Of a stretch of 64,000 nt of DNA, positions 46,099 through 58,304 are shown piece by piece (the first letter of the stretch is position 1; each line of letters opens with the position of its first letter). This stretch comes from Thalassia testudinum (lineage: Eukaryota > Streptophyta > Magnoliopsida > Alismatales > Hydrocharitaceae): positions 99,045,501 through 99,109,500 of the forward strand of contig JAZHRO010000014.1 in assembly GCA_037157565.1 (NCBI GenBank), given 5' to 3'. The translations under genes were made by a program, and so were the position numbers. A model generated the notes under the pieces. The model did not search any database. It saw nothing but the letters and a program-made list of their open reading frames with translations, and was not told where the DNA came from.

Positions 46099-46991
46099 TA
46101 ATGATAACATCGTCACCAGCCATATCTAGCTTTAATTAGTCGTAATCGAAGAATAAATGCTCCTACAAAACTGCTAGAGAGCCCTAATTCACTACAAATC
46201 CATTCTAAGAGAATAACAAGAAAATAGAGGTAAAACTGCAGTCTTAACAGCATATCTTAATTGCAGAATAATCACAGGATTTCTTAGGGGTTAATTAAAG
46301 GTCAAATGACCTTAAGTGTCTAACAAGAGGGTCCATGTAGATAGAAATGGGTTTTCACAAGTTTCGATAATTAAATGGCATCTGAAACCCTAAAAATAGA
46401 CCCACTTAATCTATTGAGGTTTTGGTCAAGATAAAATTCACATAAATCCTATATAAATCACAGAAAAATATTCTTTAGGGTTTGGTTTGATTGTTTTGAC
46501 CTTTAGAACCCAATTTGACCTAAAATAGAGTCTTAGATAGATAATTGCCCTAATTTGGATAACTATGCAATTTACCCTATCAAACTTGTTCAAAACCTAA
46601 ATCGGACTTCACCATCAGATTCCTTGGGTCCAAATTAGGTTTTTACCAAATGTTGGGCCCAATCTGAAATCATATTGACCAAGTTTGTACTTTGGTCCTG
46701 TTTGATTATTTTTCTCACACTCGTGCCCCTAACTTACGAAAAATATGCATTTGGGTCCCTAACTTTTGTCATCTTCTTTACAGGATGGTCCCCACCCCCA
46801 TTGGTGTGAATACACCTTGCTTCGACGAGTTCGAGGAGAGATTTCTCGCTCGATTCTCAATCAAACAATCCCAAATTTGAACTGGAGATTCTTTGTGAAA
46901 TTCCGTACCAATTAAGATCTATCTTGGGCTCCAATTCTTTCCCAAAAGGTCTTGAGAACCTTTCAAAGGTTAAGGTATCTTATTTCGCGAA

Positions 46992-47049
46992 GCCTTTCCA
47001 AGCTTGGAAGCTTCTTTCTAAGCTTGGAAAGGCCTCCTATGGCCTATGA
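46992..47049 (+). promoter_or_regulatory. Inverted repeat near the presumed E4 promoter
   Basis: Arms 46992-47005 (GCCTTTCCAAGCTT) and 47020-47033 pair perfectly over 14 bp with a 14-nt spacer. CTATGAAAGA at 47041 occupies the TATA position and looks mutated. Confidence 0.4.
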
Positions 47050-48412
47050 AAGATGCCCTATTGCATACCGCACATCTTTAGCTAGGTTCAAGGCCAAACA
47101 TCTCTTCTTTTCTCTATCACCAGCCACCTCCAACCTAAGCTCTGGTGAACCTTCTCGATCTCTTCCCTCCATGCCTCCAACAGCCAAATTGGAAGTGCAG
47201 CAACCGTCCCTATCTTCCTCCGCACCTCACCGGTCACAGCAGGCACCATCTTCCCCTATCCTCGTTGTCATCCCCCTCATGGAGGATTCATCTTCCCCAC
47301 ACCGACTGATCAAAGCCGATGGTGTTATCCCTCCTTTCATCCACTTAGAATAGTTAGTTAGTTCCCTTAGTCTCCTAGATTAGTTTCCTCTACCAAAAAC
47401 CAAAAATATCCCCTCGACGTCTACATAAGCCGCCTTCATCTCCACCTCTGGCGGCATCACAGGTGAAGGCTTCCTCACGCTTCACACACTCAAACCCATT
47501 GCCAACCTATCTACGACCTCCACCTCACCTTCCCGCACAAAACCCCCATATTTATTCCACCTTTCGCTCATTCACAACCACCACCTTCACACCATCTTCT
47601 CCATCACCAACTACTCTCTACATATTGCCATCCTCCACAAGATTGCTACCATCACCTTCGACGTGCTACGGCGAAGCCAAGGAGCCATTTAACTAGGTCC
47701 TTCGAGCCTGTATTCATGTTCCAGGTCTTCATCGGTTCGCTGCTGCTGCCACCACCATCCCCGACCACAACCGAGCTCCTCCGACATTGAGATGACCTAG
47801 TGCTACTCTCAATCGATGTGGTTACAACCCAGGATCTGCTGTAGATCATGGATTAAAGACTCCAAGCTACAATCTCTACAAATTGAAGAAGACTTCCACC
47901 TCCAGCTGTTGTCTGCTGTGTGCAAAGGAAAGTGTGGGACTTTAGTCCCACATCGTTAACCACCAAGCAGACGCAGTAACATAAATTGAATTTATGACAC
48001 TGGCTCTTCTCCTCGAGTCACACAGGGGGGTGAGGTCAACCGCTACCCTCACACACCTCACCCGTGACACCTTGCACATGGGCTTGGTTCAACTCATTTA
48101 CCTACCTACGCCTACGCATACCTCGACTGCGACCTACGCCTGCAGCCCTGGTCCTAGGTGCACTCATGCCCGATACCCAACTACCTGGTTATCCCAAAGA
48201 GAGGAAGTGGAGAAGGAAGAGAGAGAGAGAGAGAGCATGGGGTTAAGGGGGGTTTTACTCTTCAGTGTTCTTGAAACTTAGTCGATTTTAGAGGAGAGTT
48301 ACCCTTGTGCATCAGAAGGGTCGAAGAAGAGAAGGAAGAAGAGATAGAGCCAAAGAAGATAAGAAGGAAAAGAAAAATGACAATAGCAGAAGCACTATAG
48401 TAACGTCTCTTA

Positions 48413-48440
48413 AGACGTTTGATTGCAAAATCAAATGTCT
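48413..48440 (+). other. Hairpin in the R/U5 part of the E4 LTR
   Basis: AGACGTTTGATT and AATCAAATGTCT pair over 12 bp (one G-T) around GCAA. Counterpart of E1 11507-11532. Confidence 0.5.
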
Positions 48441-48780
48441 AATTATCAGCTCCTTCATATTAATTGTGTTGAGTAATTGTTCTATATGTTAAACATATAA
48501 TTGGTGATGCAAATCTCCAATATTTTGTTTAGATTACTTTTTACTCCTCATATACTCTTGCCATACATTGCATATTAAATTTTGAGTAGTTAATTGTGCT
48601 CATTTATATTATCTGTTGAGATTAGCACGTGAATTCCATATTTGCTCCCAGTGAACGACCTTGGACTTCATTTCTGACATTTGAGTTATAATTTATTTCT
48701 GTTGTTCGAGCTATTTTTTAGGAATTATTACTACAACAAACGCATCTTTTAAAACCTTGATTCTAGCCCTACAAACATTT

Positions 48781-48798
48781 TGGCACCGTTATCAGGGA
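48781..48798 (+). promoter_or_regulatory. Primer-binding site of E4
   Basis: TGGCACCGTTATCAGGGA, Athila-type PBS, three bases after the LTR. Confidence 0.8.
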
Positions 48799-48968
48799 GC
48801 AACACACAATTCACCACTATTCTCTTGCTATATTTTTATTATATTTGAGCACTAACTTGCCTTGTTTAATTTCTCGTGATTTTGCAAGGTATATCATGAG
48901 GTGATCCTCCACACAAATCAACCACTCCAAGGCAAGTAACTTCTTTATTCTTCCCTGATGAACCTCCT

Positions 48969-48985
48969 AATCTTGGGAAGACAAA
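48969..48985 (+). repeat. Left target-site duplication of the LINE
   Basis: AATCTTGGGAAGACAAA, repeated exactly at 59615-59631 after the LINE tail. The E3 leader carries the single, unoccupied version (TATCTTGGGAAGATTAA at 44476). Confidence 0.9.
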
Positions 48986-48989
48986 GAAC

Positions 48990-50457
48990 TCAAGGAATAA
49001 CCAGTTTCGGTGGGAGGATGGAGGTGGAAGGCTATCATGGGGCGATAGGGGGAGAAACCAGGTCAATGAGGGATGGACTACATGGAGATCTAGGGCATGG
49101 AGGCAGAAGGAAAGGAGAGGATTTGTCGCTACTGGCAGGTGGGAGGCAGGTATGAGGAAGATAGATGAAGGGAGTTCCTGGGGCAACAGGAAGATCGTCT
49201 ACTTCTGATGTCAGCATCGTGGTCATATGGTGGCTATATGTCGCTTCCCCATTGTGTACCTTGTGTGTGGTGGTCTTGGCCATAAGCAGGACTCGTGTAA
49301 GGCAAATGATGGGCAGATGAAGGGTCGGTCGAACTTATGCTCTGGAGGTTTGAATTTTAGGGCATAGCCGCCACCACCGCCGCCTCCTCATACATATGGG
49401 GGTCACACGGTCGACGTTGAGGTTCCTATGACAGAGAACATAAGAGTGGTAGAACTTGTACTAAGAGGGGCTCTGATCGATGAGGTAATGACCGGTAATC
49501 CGTATTCAGAAAATGTTCAAAAACTGGTAAGTTCTCTATCCCCATTGACTAACTACTAGCAAATCACTTTTCTATCTCCCACACGATTTGTGCTTTTTGG
49601 CTTGGGGATGACAGATGTCGAACGGATGCCTTTCAATCAAGCTCCTTTGAAGGTTTAATGGTGATATGGAGATTAGTCTCTCCCTTTGATGGAGCTCTTC
49701 CGGAGAGACCACCACAGAGATTAGGCTCTAGATCGGGGAGACTTGAGCTTAAAGTTCTGCCGCTACACTTGAGATCAGGAGAGGTGGTGGCGACCATGAT
49801 TTCTTGGTTTGTTATAATGGCTGAAGATGTAGAGGTTGGTTTGATGGAGGGTGATGGACGGGTCCTGAGTGTTATGGTGGATGTCTTTAAATTAGGTTCG
49901 GTCCCTGATAGATTGATCCTAAGATGTGGGGGTAGCTCCTGGTTGTTTCTCTTGAGATTCATTGTGGGTGACAATGCTGTGAAGAAAGGGCAGGATAAGT
50001 CGTCTAGTATGCAGGTTGTTGAAGAGATGAACACACATGTATTTTGCAGGCTTTCTCCTGATGAGGCACCGGCAACAAAAAATGCAAGGACCATCACCTT
50101 GGGGAAATGGGGGAGATGATGGTTGAGGAGCAGGTGGAATCAGTCAGGAATGAGACAATGATGCCTGTGATTGAAGCTACGGGGGATCCACAATCAGTGG
50201 TCGATAACATTGAGATACAAGTGTTGAAAGAAATCTCGACTAACTCCTTGAAGACCCAACAGAAGTTAAAAGAGGTGGAGGGTCTAAAATTTGGTATTGG
50301 ATCTACTACCAAGACTGGTGTGGGCAGATCACCTTATAGGCTCAGACAAAGGAGACCAAAATCTGATCTGCTCCTGGATGAAAACACGGTAACTACGATT
50401 ATGCTGGTTAGTAAGAGCCAAAACCAAAAGTGGGAGGGGTTTCAAGAGGGAAGATGA
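48990..50457 (+). pseudogene. LINE ORF1, nucleic-acid-binding protein remnant
   Basis: A basic region is followed by two zinc-knuckle-like motifs at about 49205-49310: CQHRGHMVAIC, whose first Cys pair is damaged by a TGA, and CGGLGHKQDSC. A region with ITFLSPTRFVLF (about 49560-49600) follows, then a long open frame 49658-50119 overlapping 50107-50457. Plant L1 ORF1 proteins bind element RNA. This one has several stops and frame changes. It ends about 3 bp before the start of ORF2 at 50456. Confidence 0.75.
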
Positions 50458-51345
50458 GAATCCTTACGTGGAATGTGCGTGGGTTGCATGACAAGAGTCT
50501 GAGGGCTTCTTTAATGAGATACTTGAGAGAGTGGGAGATCGATTGTGCGATCATATAAGAGACCCATATTGACAATGAATCTGATAGAGTATGGAATGTT
50601 TTGAAGGCTGTGGGGGCGAATGAATGTGTGATGCTTAATGCACATGGCAGGTCTGGGGGCATTCTTATTTGGTGGAGATGTGCTTGGTTACACCTACTAG
50701 ATGTACACAAGGCTCGACACTTGGTGACCTGCAAGTTCCAAAGACATCAGGGGTAAGATGTCATCTGGATTACTGGTGTGTATGGCCCATGTGTTGCTTC
50801 TATGAGATAGGAACTTTGGGAGGATTAGGTTGCAGCTGCAGAACTTGTGCAAGGGGAAGCTTGACAAATAGGAGGAGACTTCAATTGTGTGTTGACAGGG
50901 ACTGATAGGCCAAATGGTGTCATAGATAGCTCCTTTGTTGGGTTTCAACTGGTAGTTCAGTCCCTTGGTTTGAATGAATATCCATCATCAGGAGCTGAGT
51001 TCACTTGGTGTAATGGCAATGGCCTGTTGTCGAAGATTTATAGATTCTTTGGGAATGCCACTACCCCTAATAGATTCCAGCTATCTAATGTTGCGGGACT
51101 GGATTGCCCTTTCTCACACCATACTCCCTTGGTCTGGCAGAGTGGTGAAGAGGTCCAAATAGGCTCATATTTCAAGCTCAGAAGATCATGGCTGAGAGAG
51201 CCTGGGTTTCGCGAGATGGTTGGCTCATGGTGGAAGACCAAACCGATGGAGGGCTTAGCTACTATCAGGCTTGCCTCCAAGCTGGCTACTCTACGCACTG
51301 TTCTAAAAGAGTATGGAGCTACGGTGATTACACTAAGGTAGTAGA
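50456..51345 (+). pseudogene. LINE ORF2 endonuclease domain
   Basis: MRILTWNVRGL (50456-50488) opens an APE-type endonuclease (EEP family). ETH (about 50561), GGILIWW, WITGVYGP (about 50763-50790) and GGDFNCVLTGTDRP (about 50876-50915) follow, so the catalytic Asn, Glu and Asp-x-Asn positions are present. The domain nicks target DNA to prime reverse transcription. A TAA just before ETH and frame changes near 50690 and 50870 inactivate it. After about 51000 the frame leads into the linker to the RT. Confidence 0.85.
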
Positions 51346-52747
51346 GGTGTGTAGAGGCTTTGAATAAAATTCAGATATTGGATTCTAAGGAAGCAGTAGG
51401 CCCATTATTTGAAGAGGAACTTGCAGCCAAAATAACGTGGTAGGGTGTGGTAGTGGAGGAGGATCTCAAACAGGAGATGGACTAGAAAGAGAGGTCTAGA
51501 CAGTTGTGGCTCAAAAAGGGAGATGCCAACACAATTTTTTCACCTTGCAGCCAGCTCTCGTAGACAAGTAAACTTTATGTCTTACATTCTCAAAGATTGG
51601 CACAAACAGTCTTCTATGCAAGAAATAAGAGCTGATGCTATTAGGTACCATAGGGATTCATCACGGGTAGCAAAGAGAGGTGGCGAGAGGATGGCTGCGA
51701 GTGATGCACCTAGAGTTACAGATGATCAAGCTTCTAAACTGATGGCTACAATCACTGAAAAGGAAACGATAGATGCCATTAAAGATCTAAACATTGATGG
51801 CTCCCCTGGACCAGATGGTATCCAAGTTTTCTTTTATAAAGAAATGTGGAGTGTGATTGGCAAGGAGGCAATGGATGTCATAAAAGAGTTTGAGAGGGGC
51901 AATGTAGGTTTCAACAAGATCAACAAATCTTTTCTCTTTTTGTTGCCAAAGACACAGGGGGCTGAGAAATTTTCAGATTTTAGACCGATTTCTTTATCGA
52001 ATTCCATTTACTTAGTGGTAAGATACTGGCTAACAGATTGAGAATAGTTCTACAAAGCTTGATCCATCCTGTACAATCTGCCTTTCTACCCAACAGATCC
52101 CTCCAAGAATCGTTCATTATGGCGCAAGAAATGGTGTGTGGATGGCATAGAAGGAAATGCAAAGCATTTATGTGGAAAGTGGATTTCCAAAAGGCCTACG
52201 ATTCAGTCTCATGGCCGTACATTTGGGAAGTTTTCAAAAGAAGAGGTTTCCCCCCCATTTGGATCTAGTGGATGAAGCGATGTATGACAACTGCTTCCTT
52301 CTCCCTGCTGATTAATGAGAAACCATGTGGTGCCTGGATTCAACCCCAATGTGGGTTTAGACAAGGATGTCCATTAGCCCCCTTGACTTTTAATCTTACA
52401 GTTGACGGGCTTGCAAGATATGAGGCTGGTGTTATAAGAGGCTATTCACTTTCCAACAGGAGGTTTATGGCCCCTATCTTACAATATGCAGGCGACATGG
52501 TTTTCATTGTGGAGGGGTCAACTCCTGCTACCCATGCTTTAGGACACATGGTGAAGATTTTCGGAGACATTTCAGGTCTAAAATTAAATAGGGAAAAATC
52601 TACCTTGATCTACTTTGGCCTGAATGATCAGGAATAGGACACACTATCAGCTACGTTGGGAATGCCTTGCTCTAAGCTGCCACTTAAATACCTGGGACTG
52701 CCACTGCGATCCTCGAAACTAAAGAAGAATGATTGGAATGTTCTTTT
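51346..52747 (+). pseudogene. LINE ORF2 reverse transcriptase, YADD changed to YAGD
   Basis: ORF 51523-52041 includes IKDLNIDGSPGPDGIQVFFY and LLPKTQGAEKFSDFRPISL. 52038-52268 includes VQSAFLPNRSLQESF and KVDFQKAYDSVSW. 52272-52637 includes PQCGFRQGCPLAP and LQYAGDMVF (about 52480-52510). The catalytic YADD is YAGD, a single Asp-to-Gly change, so the polymerase is dead. Motif LKLNREKSTLIYFG follows, then LPLKYLGLPLR and the point of copia insertion after DWNVLF. Confidence 0.9.
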
Positions 52748-53154
52748 TGTTGGTGCTAGAGCACCGCTATCATTTATTTTGATGATAACAAAACACGTGT
52801 CATTTAACATTTGCACTCAAAGTCTTAGATTTGAGGTTAATTTCAAATGGAGACGTGGTTAGATGGAGCTCGAGCTCACATCCATAGCAGATTGGAGGAG
52901 CTTGATGGAGAACAAAGGAGCTTTGCGAGGAGCGATAGCTTGAAGAAGGAAGGAGATGAAGGATAGAATAGATTTCCTTTCCTTTGTACTATGTATTTTT
53001 GTCTCTTTTGTTGCTCTTTATTTTTGTTTCTTAGATTCATGTTAAAGAGCCTCAAAGAACCCTAACAGTAGTCCTAGGAACACTTGCACAACCCTAGGAT
53101 ACTTAGGTTTTCTGTAGAGATCTTAGAAAACCAAAATAGGGTTTAGACACCCTT

Positions 53155-53705
53155 ATCAGACGTCTAATATGAAAATCAAACATCTGACAATGACTTTTAA
53201 GACGTTTGACTGTAGACTCAGACGTCCGATAACATCTACGCTGGACTTAATAGGTTCTGTCCATTTGAATCAATCATCCAGACCTTAGCCCAGATGTCAT
53301 AGTAGACATCTGATGCCTTTGCCAGAGATCTAATTAGTGGACCGTTGGCTACCTTAGTAAACATTGAGAAAATGACTGTTAGCCTCGTATCAGACGTCCG
53401 TAGAGGACCCCAGACGTCTGATACATGATCGTTTTGCCTCGGCTGACCCAAAATCTCTTCTCAGAGATTTTCTAGCCATTGCACTCCCTTAGGAATCCAT
53501 TTCCGCAGAAAAGTAGGTTTTCAGACATCCAGACTTAGTGCCAGACATCCTGTATGTCACCTGATGGAATTCACTAGAACCTTGTTCGATCTAATTCAAG
53601 TCATGAAGGAAACCCACCTAAAATCAGACGTCTGACTTTGTTTCTAGATGTCTTAAACGAGTTTTGCGGACATCTGATGCTAGGACCAGATGTCTGATAA
53701 CCTAG
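53155..53705. repeat. Array of palindromic AGACGTCT motifs in the 5' LTR
   Basis: Roughly 14 copies of a degenerate 12-mer TCAGACGTCTGA, irregularly spaced, in U3 upstream of the TATA box. Clear ones at about 53157, 53394, 53411 and 53624. The same array is at 56988-57530 in the other LTR. The ACGT core is the class of site bound by plant bZIP factors; binding here is inference. Confidence 0.65.
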
Positions 53706-53807
53706 TCAAAGTCATGATTGATCCTGATTCTGAGTTGATTCTCTTGGAGGTTGTACCCAACAACTATGGAAGCCTTCCAAGGCCTTCCAAAGCCTTCCTA
53801 GGGCCTC

Positions 53808-53815
53808 TATAAATA
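53808..53815 (+). promoter_or_regulatory. TATA box of the copia 5' LTR
   Basis: TATAAATA within CCTCTATAAATAGAG, the only strong TATA match in the LTR and about 100 bp downstream of the palindrome array. Confidence 0.65.
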
Positions 53816-54474
53816 GAGAACCCTTGCCACTCTAAAAAACACACCAAGCAACATACTTTCCACTCTTTTGTGTCAAGAAGAAGAAGATCAAATAGAGGAA
53901 AGCACTTGCTCTCCAAGCATACTTCTACATCTAGAGAGCTTCAATCCAATTGTGCACCTGCTCTCCCACCATAGTTTACGAGAGTGTCGTTGTGCCATTG
54001 TGTAGTTCACACATCCGCGTCATCGATGCACTTCCAAGCAAAGGGAAGCATCCTAACACCTATAGAAGCTAAGTTTAAGAATTGTTTTGTTGGCTCTATA
54101 GGACTATTCTTGTATTTGTTACTTTGTTATTTGGTTGGGTATTCGCATTGCGAATTCCCGTCTCCTTCGTGAGACAAAATCTTTCTCGTGAAGAGAAGGG
54201 GTTTGAGGTACGCTACCCTCGTATAAAGTAGCATGGTTGTAATTGAGGTTGTACTACCCTCATTTAAGTAGTACGTTAGTGGATTTGATCAACTTGGTCG
54301 ATCGAAAAATCCTAACTCGAGAGGGTTAGGTGGTGGTTTTCACCCGAGTTGGGTTTTCACCTAAAAATACTTATGCCTAATTATGTGATTGTTATTTTTG
54401 AGATTGTTATATTTTTAATTCTGCATTTTTACATCACGTTGATCTCACCACCTCCATGTTAGGGAAATTACAAT

Positions 54475-54486
54475 TGGTATCAGAGT
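54475..54486 (+). promoter_or_regulatory. Primer-binding site of the copia element
   Basis: TGGTATCAGAGT, one base from the usual copia PBS TGGTATCAGAGC that pairs with initiator Met tRNA; two bases after the LTR. Confidence 0.85.
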
Positions 54487-54559
54487 AGGTTCTTGTGAGA
54501 TTGGAGTAACACCCGGTAAGAAGATCATAGAGGGGAGTAGTTCTACAATCCGGATCTCC

Positions 54560-56200
54560 GAGGAGCAATCCACGACCCGTCCACCATTCTTCGATGAGAG
54601 AAATTACCCCTATTGGAAGCTGTGGATGAAGACTTGGATTCAAGCCAATGATTTCACAATTTGGGCCAGGTGCGAGATGTCGTTTGACATCCTAGAGAAA
54701 CCCACGGGAGGCTACTCGCAACAATAAATTCATGAGCTCTCTTTGAACGCAAAGACCATGAACGCCCTCTACTGCATGCTCAGCCCAGAGGAGTTCAACA
54801 GAATCTCGCAATGAGCCACTGCATATGAGATCTGGCACACACTTGAGGTAACTCACGAGGGTACCTCTAAGGTAAAGACTTCTAAAATAAATTTACTTTC
54901 TCAAGAATTTGAATCTTTTTCTATGAAGTCTAATGAATCTTTAAGTGAGATGAACACTAGGTTCACTCTCATTGTAAATAGTTTAAAAGCTTTAGGTAAG
55001 ACCTTCATCAAGGGGGATCTTCAGGGAAAGCTACTTCATTCCCTTGGACCGGAATAGGAGCAAAAGGTCACCACCATCGAGGAGGCGAACGAGATGGAGG
55101 AGCTCAACATGGAAGATCTCCTAGGCAATCTAATGGCCTACGAGACAAAGCTGAAGTAGAAGAAGAAGGAAACACCAGAGCCAAAACCAAAGAAGACCCT
55201 CACCTTCAGGGCCGCATCAGATAGAGAGGTAAGTTCCGACGATTAGGACTTTAAGTTTTTACTTAAAACGTTTTCCAAGTTTTGTAGGGAATCAAAGAAA
55301 GAAAAGGAGAAGTAAAGCCCGAGACGTTGCTACCACTACAACGAGAAAGGGCATCTACGACCAGAATGCCCACTTCTCAAGAAGGAGAAAAAGAAGGAAA
55401 AGAAGAAGTCTAAGAAGAAGGCGTTCCAAGCAACTTGGGACGACTCGAGCTCAGAGGAAGAAGAGCAGAACCCCGAGGAAGAAATCACTCGCTTTGGTTT
55501 CATGGCCATAGGAGAAAGCGACAGCGACAACAGCGACAATGAGGTAAATCCTGATTTACAAGATGCTTTCAATGAATTATTTGAGCTTAGTAAATCACTT
55601 AAAGTAGAAAATAAAAATATTAAAAGGAATTTAAGTTTTCTTAAAAGTGAAAATGAAAGATTAGAAATAAAACTCAAGGATCTAGAAGCTAATCCTAAGG
55701 ATAATAACTTGTTATTAGAAAATAAATATTTAATCAATGAAAATACTAAATTGATTGAGGAACATGCTAGTTTAAAATTAGAAATTTCTTATTTAAAGAC
55801 TAAGATGAATATTATAGAAAAAGAAATCACATGTCTTAGGAAAAATTCCAACAAATTAACCAACAAAATAGATAATTTGCATAGCCCTAAGATTGAGAAA
55901 GGATCTTTGTCAAGGAGACCCACTAACAAATCCGGATCCAAGCTCACTTGGATACCGAAGAAAAAATTGGAATCATGTTTTGTAGGTTTCAAGAGTGACT
56001 ATAACACAAGAGATTGGACCTACAAGCTCAAGGCTAGTCAACTCGAGTTGGGAGAACCAAGGAGTAGACCAAGGAGGAGAACAAGAAGACTGATGAGATG
56101 GCAAATAAATGATGGACCTGCCATACGTCGACTGCCAAACTGGAGACCGATGCCAATGCCTGGACCTCCAAGCTACGGATGGGAGCCCCATCCGATGTAG
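54560..56200 (+). pseudogene. Copia Gag with zinc knuckle and coiled coil
   Basis: Reading from about 54580: a FDERNYPYWKLWMKTWIQA motif (copia gag N-terminus), AYEIWHTLEVTHEGT (about 54823-54867), SLSEMNTRFTLIVNSLKALG, ETKLK, then a CCHC knuckle CYHYNEKGHLRPEC at about 55328-55370. A Lys-rich and then Glu-rich stretch follows. ORF 55502-56200 holds a long coiled coil (DAFNELFELSKSLK to KIDNLHSPK) and a TWIPKKK motif that normally precedes the protease. Several TAG/TGA codons interrupt the first half. The first knuckle Cys-x2-Cys reads C-Y-H-Y, so its second Cys is lost. The frame ends at a TAG (56198-56200) with no pol. Gag would form the particle; enzymes must have come from another element. 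Confidence 0.85.
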
Positions 56201-56575
56201 CATCCACCACCTCCATTTGGGCCATTTTATTGGCCATGGTAGGTGCGGTAAAACCCTTTACCCTATTCTTTTATCATTAGCATATAGGTAGGAGGAATTA
56301 AAATTATGAGCTAATTGTTAATCATTAAGGGGGGAGATGTAAGCTATATTCTCTTTAGAAAGGGGGAGAAAAATAATAATAGCTATCTTACTGTTACAAA
56401 AAGGGGGAGAACATTACTCTTGTTAAAAGAAATTCAACCCACTTATAGAAGACCATGTTTTAAGGGGGAGTTATTAGAAATTTAAAATCGATTAAACCTT
56501 TTTGATAATGTCAAAAAGGGAGAGGATTTTTTACATTATTATTTGTGGTTTTGTCATCATAAAAAAGGGGAAGAT
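56201..56575 (+). promoter_or_regulatory. Multiple polypurine tracts before the 3' LTR
   Basis: At least six AAGGGGGAG-type tracts, at about 56329, 56357, 56400, 56461, 56516 and 56561, the last (AAAAAAGGGGAAGAT) touching the LTR. Repeated PPTs in this position are a described Sirevirus trait. Confidence 0.75.
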
Positions 56576-58299
56576 TGTTGGTGCTAGAGCACCGCGATCA
56601 TTTATTTTGATGATAGCAAAACACGTGTCATTTAACATTTACACTCAAAGTCTTAGATTTTAGGTTAATTGCAAATGGAGATGTGGTTAGACGGAGTTCG
56701 AGCTCGCATCCATGGCGGATTGGAGGAGCTTGATGGAGAACAAAGGAGCTTCGCGAGGAGCGATACTTGAAGACGGAAGGAGATGAAGAATAGAATAGAT
56801 TTCCTTTCCTTTGTACTATGTATTTTTGCCTCTTTTGTTGCTCTTTATTTTTATTTCTTAGATTCATGTTAAAAAGCCTCAAAGAACCCTAACAGTAGTC
56901 ATAGGAACACTTGCACAACCCTAGGATACTTAGGTTTTCTGTAGAGATCTTAGAAAACAAAATAGGGCTCAGACAGCCTTATCAGACATCTAATATGAAA
57001 ATCAGACATCTGACAATGACTTTTAAGACGTCTGACTGTTAACTCAGACATCCGATAACATCTAGGCTGGACTTAATAGGTTCTGTCCATTTGAATCAAT
57101 CGTCTAGACCTTAGCCCAGACGTCTTAGCAGACATCTGATGCCTTTGCCAGACATCCAATTAGTGGACCGTTGGCTGCATTAGTAAACATTGAGAAAATG
57201 ACCGTTAGCCTTGTATCAGATGTCCGTAGAGGACCCCAGATGTCTAATACATGATCGTTTTGCCTCGGCTGACCCAAAGTCTCTTCTTAGAGATTTTCTA
57301 GTCGTTACACTCCCTTGGGAATCCATTTCCGCAGAAAAGTAGGTTTCTAGACGTCCAGACTTAGTGCCAGACGTCCTATATGTCGTTTGATGGACTTTCA
57401 CTAGAACCATGTTTTGATCTGATTCAAGTCAGGAAGGAAACCCGCCTAAAATCAGACATCTGACTTTGTTCCTAGACATCTTAAACGAGTTCTCCAGATG
57501 TCTGATGCCAGGACCAGATGTCTGATAACCTTGTCAGAGTCATGATTGACCCTAATTCTGACTTGATTCTCTTGGAGGTTGTACCCAACGGCTATGGAAG
57601 CCTTCCAAGGCATTCCAAAGCCTTCCTAGGGCCTCTATAAATAGAGGAGAACCCTTGCCACTCTAAAAAACACACCAAGCGACATACTTTCCACTCTTTT
57701 GTGTCAAGGAGAAGATCAAATAGAAGAAAGCTCTTGCTCTCCAAGCATACTTCTACATCTAAAGAGCTTCAATCCAATTGCACACTTGCTCTCTTGCCAT
57801 AGTTCACGAGAGTGCTGTTGTGCCATTGCGTAGTTCACGCATCTGCGTCATCGACGCACTTCCAAGCAAAGGGAAGCATCCTAACACCTATAGAAGCTAA
57901 GTTTAAGACTTATACTATTGGCTCTATGGACTATTCTTGTATTTGTTACTTTGTTATTTGGTTGGGTATTCGAGTTGTGAATTCTCGTCTCCTTTGTGAG
58001 ACAAAATCCTTCTCGTGAAGAGAAGGGGTTTGAGGCACGCTACCCTCGTATAAAGTAGCATGGTTGTAGTTGAGGTTGTACTACCCTCGTTTAAGTAGTA
58101 CGTTAATGGATTTGATCGACTAGGTCGATCGAAAAATCCTAACTCGAAAGGGCAAGGTGGTGGTTTTCACTTGGGTTGGGTTTCCACCTAAAAATACTTA
58201 TGCCTAATTGTGTGATTGTTATTTTTGAGATTATTATATTTTTAATTCCGCATTTTTACGTCACGCTGATCTCATCCCCTCTGAGTTAGGGAAATTACA
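56576..58299 (+). repeat. 3' LTR of the gag-only copia element
   Basis: 1724 bp, TGTTGG to TTACA. TATA box at 57636-57643 and the AGACGTCT array at 56988-57530. The small ORF at 57812-58018 (and 53984-54172 in the other LTR) has no recognisable domain. Confidence 0.9.
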
Positions 58300-58304
58300 C
58301 TTTT

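Larger units (their letters stand above)
46099..48777 (+). mobile_element. 5' LTR of element E4 (family A, 2679 bp)
   Basis: Begins TAATGATAACATCGTCA, where the terminal TG has decayed to TA, and ends CTACAAACA, three bases before a PBS. Its opening block is nearly the same as that of the solo LTR at 36020. The interior also follows the family A order, with the hairpin at 46992-47033 and purine-rich tract at 48300-48380. The 3' LTR begins at 63961. Confidence 0.85.
52748..54472 (+). repeat. 5' LTR of the gag-only copia element
   Basis: 1725 bp, nearly the same as the 3' LTR. Differences are largely C/T and G/A, often CAGACGTC against CAGACATC. TATA box TATAAATA at 53808-53815. About 14 degenerate copies of TCAGACGTCTGA lie between 53155 and 53705. 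Confidence 0.9.
52748..58299 (+). mobile_element. Gag-only copia element with Sirevirus-like features, TSD CTTTT
   Basis: LTRs 52748-54472 (1725 bp) and 56576-58299 (1724 bp) begin TGTTGG and end TTACA. CTTTT flanks the element (52743-52747, 58300-58304). The LINE frame continues exactly across the site if the element and one TSD copy are ignored. A PBS for initiator Met tRNA, a gag gene, repeated purine tracts and a final PPT are present, but no protease, integrase, RT or RNase H. It is therefore a non-autonomous terminal-repeat element with gag. LTR palindromes and multiple PPTs are features described for Sireviruses. Confidence 0.9.

Noticed and set aside
49658..50119. 154-aa ORF on the - strand opposite LINE ORF1
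   Set aside because: It mirrors the sense ORF in the same region; the LINE orientation is set by endonuclease and RT motifs on the + strand.
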